NCBI GenBank assembly: GCA_023935145.1
Contig: CM043702.1
Coordinates: 54,886,501 to 54,950,500 of the forward strand
Length of the DNA: 64,000 nt
Reading direction: 5' to 3'
Origin: Bretschneidera sinensis
Taxonomy: Eukaryota; Streptophyta; Magnoliopsida; Brassicales; Akaniaceae
The notes under the pieces were generated by a model that saw only the letters and a list, made by a program, of their open reading frames with translations, ran no database searches and was not told the origin of the DNA. Made by a program: the position numbers and the translations under genes. Positions 57,785-64,000 of the stretch are shown here, piece after piece (position 1 is the stretch's first letter; each line of letters begins with the position of its first letter).

Positions 57785-58709
57785 CATGTGATAATTGTAC
57801 CTAGAATCTAGAATCGATTTCTCACTGCCTTACCTCCTGCTCACATTTGAGCACACAACAAGAACATCAGCTTGCTGTTCTCCTTTGGCAACCGAAGCCT
57901 CTCCATTGTTGGTATGGCTTCTCCCTCTCTCATCCCACAACCTCTTCTTGCAATCTTTCTTGAAGTAACCCTCCTTGCTGTAGTAGAAGCATCGCCTTCC
58001 TCTAAACTTTGGTTTGGAATGCAATCTCCCATGGCTCTTCCCTTTACCTCTTGATTTCTCCCGGTAGTTGCTATGAATGCTACTACCATTCTGAGTTGCT
58101 GGCCTTCCTCTTACGAACAGCCCTTCCCTACTTGATGCATCCCTGCTATTGGCTTTGAAATCATGAACCCTTATAGCATTGACCACAATTTCTTTGGTTA
58201 GTGTATCTCTTCCATATTCAATTGCATTAATTAAACTATCAAAACAATCCGGAAGAGAAGTTAATAACATAACAACCAATTGTTCATCCAGGAATTTAAT
58301 ACTACAACTAGCCAAATCTTGAACTAGTTTATTAAAGACATCAAGATTATCTTGCAACTCTTTATTAGGATCCATTTTAAAAGCAAAGATTCTTTTAAGA
58401 AGATAAATTTTATTAGGAAGAGTTTTAGTAAGAAACAACTCATCTAGTTTCTTCCATATGACAGCAGGATCTTCCGAGTCTCCGCATTCCCTTGTGACAC
58501 TATCCGATATGTGCAAGAATATGGTGTTGTATGCCATCTTCTTCATCTCAATCCGTTGGTCCCTCATGATACTTGCTGGAAAAGTATCATCTTCTCCAAT
58601 AGCCAAGCCCACATTCTGTTGCATAAGAACAGCCTTGATCTTCCGCTTCCACAGGGAAAAATCTCCCTTTTCCATCAAACTTCTCAACAACAAAATTTGA
58701 ACCCATCTT
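57785..58709 (-). pseudogene. gag: C3 gag and protease start, pseudogene
   Basis: The ancestral ATG is at about 58709 (MGSNFVVEKFDGK); one extra A in the following A-run shifts the frame, so the open frame to 57830 is entered from an unrelated upstream Met. Capsid and nucleocapsid then read through, with knuckle CFYYSKEGYFKKDC lacking both its second Cys and its His. The protease follows with ILDSRYNYHM, D-S-G changed to D-S-R. Confidence 0.88.
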
Positions 58710-58934
58710 GCGGAGATGATCCCAAATTTGTACAGTACCAACAAATGCTTTTCAACTTCTTCTAAACCTCAAGAACACGATCAAAGATTGATCTCAACTC
58801 TGTTCTTGAATCACCCTCAAGAACATGATCTGATCTTGATCTTTACTCCATTCTTGAATCACCTAAGAAGTTTGTTATTTAATTCTTGGAGTCTTGCTCC
58901 GATACCTTCTGTTCTTGCTCTGATACCCAGCTGT

Positions 58935-58950
58935 GCAAGCTTTGATACCA
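58935..58950 (-). other. Primer-binding site of C3
   Basis: TGGTATCAAAGCTTGC on the - strand, one base after the 5' LTR. Confidence 0.78.
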
Positions 58951-58951
58951 T

Positions 58952-59840
58952 TATTGGGAAACCACCTTGGATTATGCCCAGGAGGTGATCTTCCAAACAC
59001 CGAAGTCTAGAGCGACTTGTATAAGAAAAGAAACAACAACCAATCAAAGCAAGAAAGAAAAGAACATAAGAAATTTGTTATCGAGGTTCGGCAATCTGCC
59101 TGCATCCCCGTGAGCTCCTCCGAGCTCTCTGCACTATCTTATCAATGGAGTTCTTTACAATCAGCTACACCCTTCCAAGAACTCACAGGTTCTTGAAGAA
59201 CAAAAGAAGAGGAATAAGAAGAAAGTGATAAGAACTAACCCTAGAATTTTCCCAAGATAATTCCCCTTACAAGCCCTTAAATCCCTTTCTATTCTACTCT
59301 CTCTTTCTAAACAACCAGCCTCTCTACAGAATCCCTCTTGTGTTTAGTGTCTTTGTACTCTTACAATTGATCTCACTTTCAATCACAATTTATTCCTCAC
59401 ACTTCTTGGAGATTGAAGCTAGGTGACTCTTTATATAGTGCTCCAACTTCTTGACCAATCTTGAGGGTCAATATCCACTCTTAGATCTTGAAGACCAATC
59501 AACCATGGCCCTTCATCAATCCTAAGTAAAGCTATGTGTTTTGGACATGCCCCACACACCTTTCAAAAGGTTGAACAAAATGGTATTATTGTGCCTTCAG
59601 GCCGCGGCCTATAACAGGGCATGCCGCAGCCTAGAGTGTGCTGAACACCTCTTTGCTTCTCAGCTTTCTGGGCTCCGCGGCCTAGGGGAGGCTGAGCCGC
59701 GGCGCACACCTCCTCCAGCACTTCTCCTTGCTGGGCACCACACCCTGGAATGAGCTGGGCCGCAGGGCACACTGGTGTGCATTGATGCTGATTTTTTTCT
59801 TCCTTCCTTGCAGCCGTTTAATGCAAGACAAATACCAACA
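58952..59840 (-). repeat. 5' LTR of C3
   Basis: On the + strand TATTGGGAAACCACC (TG changed to TA) to CAAATACCAACA. TATATAAA on the - strand lies at 59430-59437. The GC-rich U3 block is at 59595-59770. Confidence 0.92.
59430..59437 (-). promoter_or_regulatory. TATA box of the C3 5' LTR
   Basis: TATATAAA on the - strand, at the same position as in C1 and C2. Confidence 0.65.
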
Positions 59841-59898
59841 GTTTCTTTTAATCTTCCACTTTCTTACATTTTATACAGTCTACATGATCATAAAACCT

Positions 59899-59911
59899 GG
59901 CTTTGATACCA
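59899..59911 (-). other. Primer-binding site of element D
   Basis: TGGTATCAAAGCC on the - strand; the following leader (TTTTATGATCATGTAGACTG) matches that of A. It should be preceded by an LTR end but is preceded by the inverted start of one. Confidence 0.8.
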
Positions 59912-59915
59912 AAAT

Positions 59916-62030
59916 TGTAAAAGTCTTAAGAGTAATTTAGTAAATTGGTAATTTTATAGTTTAGTAATAAAAAAAAGAAAAAGAAAAAGAAAAGAAAAGG
60001 TGAAAGAAAGCAAATGGAGTCTTATGTTCAAGTGAACATAAAAATTGCAATTGATATTTTAATAAATTATATATTTAAAATAAAAAATGGCAGCAAATTA
60101 AAGAAAAGATATCTTCACGTGAAGGATGATATTTTGGCATTGGTAGTTTTAATAAAACATTAATAAAATAATATTATAATAATATATAAATAAAAAAGAA
60201 AAACGGCAAAAGAAGAAAGAAAAAAGTCTTTATTCACATGGAAATAATTATGTCAATTGATATTTTTAATAAAATAATTTTTAAATACATTGCAAACGGT
60301 GAAGAAAGTTATCGGTGCACGTCTTTATATGAAGACATGCGAAGTGGTTTTATTAATATTAAAATAATATTTAAAAAAAATATTTTCTTTAAAACTCTCT
60401 AAAGCTCAGAGAGAATTCTTTCCCGCCAAATCATATGTTTCATTTGGTTTCTTTTCATTTCTTCAACTCTCTCTCTCTCTCTCTAACGAAAATCTAAACA
60501 AAAAAAATCTCCAATAATTACAGTTATTCAATTTCAATATTAAGACTTCATCTCAATTTGGGTAAATTTTCAATAAGACTCATATTTCATTTTTATGTTA
60601 CAGAGAAATATTTAACCAAAGAATTGTTTGTTTCATACATTTAGATATAACTTCAATTAAAAAAAAATATTGGAATTGTAAAACTAAGCACATAACTAAA
60701 TAATTATATTATTTGAATTAAGTTATGCAATAAGTAAGATTGATGAAAATTTATGGTTAGGGGTTGGTGATCAATAATTTAAAGAAATTGCTAAAAAGAG
60801 CAGGAAAGGAAATGAGGTGATCTACAGGTAGCTTTAAGTGCTACGTGTGAGTTATATTTACTTTTAATAATTGAGACCAATACAAAATATGAAATAATGA
60901 TAATTGTATTAATTATTAAATTTAATGATTTGATGATGTATGTATAAAATATGATATGTTGAAAACTAATTATATGAGAAACTATATTTTTGAAATGATA
61001 GTTTGATGAAATATATGTTGAAAAAATATATGAAATTCTTGAAAACCATGATTGATAAATTGTTATGATATATGAAGAGACAATTTAATATGTATATGAT
61101 GAAATAATGATTTTCAAAAAGAGATAGGAGAATTGGATGATTTGATATATGTCTTCTTTCATGTTATTGTTCATATATATATAGGGAAGACCATGAAGGT
61201 AGCTGGTCTAGCTGAAACATGTCGACATGTGGGAAGATATTCCCAAATGATATACTGAAATTGGTATTTTCCATGCGCTGATAGTATGGAGTGATGATGA
61301 AAGAGAGAGAGAATGAAAGAAAGATAATTTAATTGCATGTATTTTTATTTGAATAGTTTATTACTGATGATTGAGATGCTAAAGCATCTGAGTTAATTAT
61401 GAAATGATGAACATAAAGATTAGCCTAATAATGAGACAATTATTATAAGGAGTTAATTGAGTATGATATGATAAATAGTGATTGATTATATTGTGAACCT
61501 CATGATGAGGTAAATTATGATGATATTGAAATTAAGCTGATAACTATATGAGAAGATATTGAAATGATAAACATGATGATTGATTTTAAATGGGAAAAGA
61601 TATATGAATATTTATGATTGAATTATGAGCTATGACTAAAAGTATATAAATTGATTACTTTTAGTAAATTTAATTCCCTAAGCTTGTGTGAAGCTCACTC
61701 CTCATTATTTCAAAGCAGTGGGTGGGACGAGTGCATAGTTGTGCAGATACTCAGAATGAGTAATTACCTTAAGTAAGTCCCTTGGTCAGCATCCTCAGAA
61801 TTGTGAAAGAAAATTTTAAAAGTTTGTAAATATTCATGTATTTTACTATATGTGTATATATTTATTTCTGATATAAGAAAGATTTATCTCCTCTGAAAAG
61901 AGTTGAGGACTTGATGCATATATATTTTAAGTCGGTGTATGTTTTTATATTATTGTATATATGTGTTGTGATGAGATAGTAAAATGTGACAATTCTGTCT
62001 CGGCGTGGCTATTCGAGATAGGTTGTTACA
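59916..62030 (+). repeat. Second LTR of element D, in flipped (plus) orientation
   Basis: TGTAAAAGTCTTAAGAG to GAGATAGGTTGTTACA, 2115 bp, complete at both ends and inverted relative to 47301-49423. Its TG lies four bases from the PBS and its CA abuts the G LTR at 62031. In a normal minus element this LTR would read in the other direction. Confidence 0.92.
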
Positions 62031-62922
62031 TACGCTAAGCAGTATTACTATCTCATAACTTGATCTAAACCATTATAATGGGTTAAATGCATGTGTGTAT
62101 GCATGTTCCAACCTATTTTCAAATTCAAACTTTTAGCTACTTGAACTCTTTTCTTTACATATTCCATAAATTTTTTAACATCCCCAAACACATATATTTC
62201 ATATAAAAAAAATCTAATTTCTACTAATATATTTGTATAAAAATTTCAATTTTTAACCTCCCAATACCTTTAATTATACTATAAATTTTTGAACAATTAA
62301 TCAAAAAACTTTAAATATACTTAAAAATGAAATAACACTTTAATTTATAAATACGAAATTTCTGAGCTTAAATAACAAAATTCTTCAATTGTGTGCATGG
62401 TTTTATAACTCCAATAATTTAATAATTAAAATTTATTTCTAAATACATGAAACAAACAATTCTTTAGCTAAATGTTTCATTATAATATAAAATTGAAATA
62501 TTGGTCTTATTGGAAACTTACCTAAATGTGATGAAATCTTGGTATTGATGTTGGATAACTAAAATTATCTAAAATATTGGAGAAATTTTTGTCTAAATTT
62601 TGCTAGAGAGAAATAGAGTTGAAGAAATGAGAACAATGAAAGCTAAGAGTTAAAGCTTTGTTCTCTCTTTTTTTAATTATATATTATTTTATTATAAAAT
62701 TATTACCTTAATCAATGCCTTAACGTGAACATGAAGACGTCCATGTTCTTCTTTTGTCGCTTTCATTTTTAATATAAATTTATTATTATATTATATAATA
62801 TATTAATTTTGACACATGTTATAAGTTTCCAAACATTTCATTCGGTCACCATTTTTAAAAAATTTTAAATTAAAATTAAAAATTTACTAAATTACCTCAT
62901 TGTTTAAGGTGAAGATTTTATA
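62031..62922 (-). repeat. 3' LTR of element G, inner (U3) segment
   Basis: Homologous to 39125-39950 (inverted) and to 17880-18000. It ends at GAAGATTTTATA, the reverse complement of an LTR start TATAAAATCTTC, beside the PPT. About 500 bp of LTR present in B (roughly 17380-17880) is absent between this segment and 47300. Confidence 0.83.
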
Positions 62923-64000
62923 TTTTTACTCGCCTACAGAAAAAAAGATGTGGATATTGGGCGTGCATAACTGACTTATGTTCCCACGTGGCTTCTTCAA
63001 CCGTGTGATTGCGCCAAAGAACTTTCACTAATGAAATTGTTTTATTATGCAAACACTTGTCTCGCCTATCCAAAATTTCAACTAGTTGCTCCATATAAGA
63101 TAAATCTTCGTTTAGTGCAACAAGATTAGAATGAAGTACGTGTGAAAGGTCAGGCACGTACTTTCTCAAGGAAAACACATGAAAAACATAACGGATTTGG
63201 GCTAACTCTAGAGGTAAAGCTAAATGATAAGCGACAACACAAACTCTTTCAATTATCTCATAGGGCCCAATATAACGAAGATAATTTGCGCTTACGCCCA
63301 AATCTAAGTATGCCTTTCAAAGGTACTACTCTTAAGAATACTCAATCGCCCACTTGAAATTTTGAATCACGCCTTCTATGATCTGCATAACTCCTCTGAC
63401 GATTTTAGGCTGCTTTCAGGTTTTATCGAATAATCTTTACTTTTTCAGTGGTAATTTGAACCAGTTTGAGACCTAATAGCAGTCTCTTACAAAGCTCATC
63501 CCAACATACTGGAGATCAACATTTTCTACCATAAAGTGCTTCATATGGGGCCATTACAATACTGGATTGATAACTGTTATTATAAGAAAATTCTATTAAA
63601 AGTAAATGAACATCCTATTTTCCATGAAAATTCAAGATACAAGCCCTCAATATATCCTCCAAAATTTGAATTGTACGCTTAGATTGTCCATCAGTCTAGG
63701 AATGATAGGCAATACTAAAATTAAGTTTAGTACCCATGGCTAATTGAAGACTAAGCCAAAACCTCGGATCTTGATATGATACTATCGATATTGGAACTCC
63801 ATGGAGCCTTATGATCTTAGAAACATATAACTGTTCTAGTCACTCAAGAAAAAAGGTAATATTAATAGCTAAAAACTGGGCAGATTTGGTTAAACTATCA
63901 ATAATCACCCCAATAGCATTGTGACCAGCCTGAGTCTGAGATACACTCGATACAAAATCCATAGTGATATTCTCCCACTTCCATTCAAGAATGGGAAGAG
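62918..64000 (-). pseudogene. Element G integrase and chromodomain tail, runs off the window
   Basis: On the - strand from 64000: ENITMDFVSSVSQTQAGHN, VIIDSLTKSAQFLAI (first Asp), [15 protein letters not shown] (second Asp replaced by Tyr), TDGQSKRTIQILEDIL (Glu replaced by Lys), [12 protein letters not shown], then the C-terminal domain. The open part (62918-63301) has LRYIGPYEIIERV, VFHVFSLRKYVPD and the chromodomain-type VLWRNHTVEEATWEHK. Stops and frame changes lie upstream. A purine tract (TAGGCGAGTAAAAA, 62923-62936) precedes the 3' LTR. Confidence 0.9.

Larger units (their letters stand above)
54014..59840 (-). mobile_element. Element C3: Ty1/copia, Tork/Tnt1-like, minus strand
   Basis: The LTRs (886 and 889 bp) flank gag, protease, integrase, RT and RNase H on the - strand. 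Flanks ATTTC (54009-54013) and GTTTC (59841-59845) match at 4 of 5. It is inserted in the leader of D between gag and PBS. Decay exceeds that of C1: protease active site lost, RT catalytic box changed and about 270 bp of RT deleted. Confidence 0.93.
47301..62030 (-). mobile_element. Element D: gypsy chromovirus with inverted LTRs, nested
   Basis: On the - strand gag, protease, RT, integrase, PPT and the left LTR (47301-49423) form a normal A-like element. The right LTR (59916-62030) should also be minus but is plus, with its TG joined directly to the PBS side. D contains a solo LTR (51263-51643) and copia C3 (54014-59840). RNase H and part of RT are deleted near 50690-50720. It lies inside the G 3' LTR. 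Its flanks, GCGTT and TACGC, are inverted rather than direct copies. Confidence 0.88.

Noticed and set aside
47301..62030. D as two independent elements, a minus one and a plus solo LTR
   Set aside because: Not excluded, but the plus LTR starts within four bases of the D PBS with no remnant of another LTR between them, which independent insertion would not predict; kept as an alternative.
1..64000. Integrated pararetrovirus (caulimovirid) origin for the gypsy-type RT segments
   Set aside because: LTRs, PBS and PPT positions, integrase with chromodomain tails and absence of a movement-protein domain identify LTR retrotransposons.
1..64000. tRNA, rRNA, snRNA genes or CRISPR arrays
   Set aside because: No conserved boxes, cloverleaf arms or regularly spaced repeats were found; tRNA-like matches are primer-binding sites only.

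Overview
This window reads as plant nuclear heterochromatin. It is AT-rich and almost wholly made of long-terminal-repeat (LTR) retrotransposons nested in one another. The indicators are Ty3/gypsy chromoviruses with a C-terminal chromodomain tail and very long (2-2.8 kb) LTRs, Ty1/copia elements with Tork/Tnt1-like gag and pol, primer-binding sites (PBS) of the plant tRNA-iMet type (one of the Tat/Ogre type), a hAT-like DNA transposon, and many stop codons that look like C-to-T decay. It is most likely an angiosperm; I cannot name the species. I see no rRNA, tRNA, CRISPR array, bacterial operon or convincing host gene. Coding features are listed as pseudogenes because every polyprotein is broken by stops, frameshifts or deletions.

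Layout. 1-8250: gypsy element A (+), 5' LTR cut by the window edge. 8251-18500: element B, two half-elements of one gypsy family facing each other (LTR-gag-pol joined to pol-gag-LTR near 14538); the left LTR carries a 1.4 kb hAT-like insertion (8681-10115). 18501-20622: 5' LTR, PBS and leader of a Tat/Ogre-like element (-). 20883-29604: element E, mostly non-coding, with two about 2.55 kb LTRs in opposite orientation and the direct 5-bp duplication GATTA on both sides. 29610-30600: unassigned. 30601-39124: copia element F (+), an internal-deletion derivative split by copia element C2 (-, 30636-36638, TSD TTTTC). 39125-40217: two partial gypsy LTRs (+). From 40218 the 3' LTR of gypsy element G (-) is cut by copia C1 (+, 40648-46950) and by gypsy D (-, 47301-62030) and resumes at 62031-62922; G coding sequence runs off the window at 64000. 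D is itself cut by a 381-bp solo LTR (51263-51643) and by copia C3 (-, 54014-59840), and its two LTRs are inverted relative to each other.

How the parts relate. C1, C2 and C3 are one copia family, with C1 the most complete. A and D are close relatives, as are B and G; all four look like Tekay/Del-type chromoviruses. A sits in a B-type LTR and D in the homologous G LTR, with one edge of each near the same host sequence. The most unusual feature is that D and E, which have unrelated LTR sequences, share one abnormal architecture: both LTRs point outwards, with U5 ends outside and U3 ends inside. Together with the B fold-back this gives three large inverted repeats in 64 kb, each able to form long hairpin RNA if read through. 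Boundaries were read by eye from LTR termini, PBS and polypurine tract (PPT) positions and target-site duplications (TSDs); those marked approximate could shift by tens of bases.
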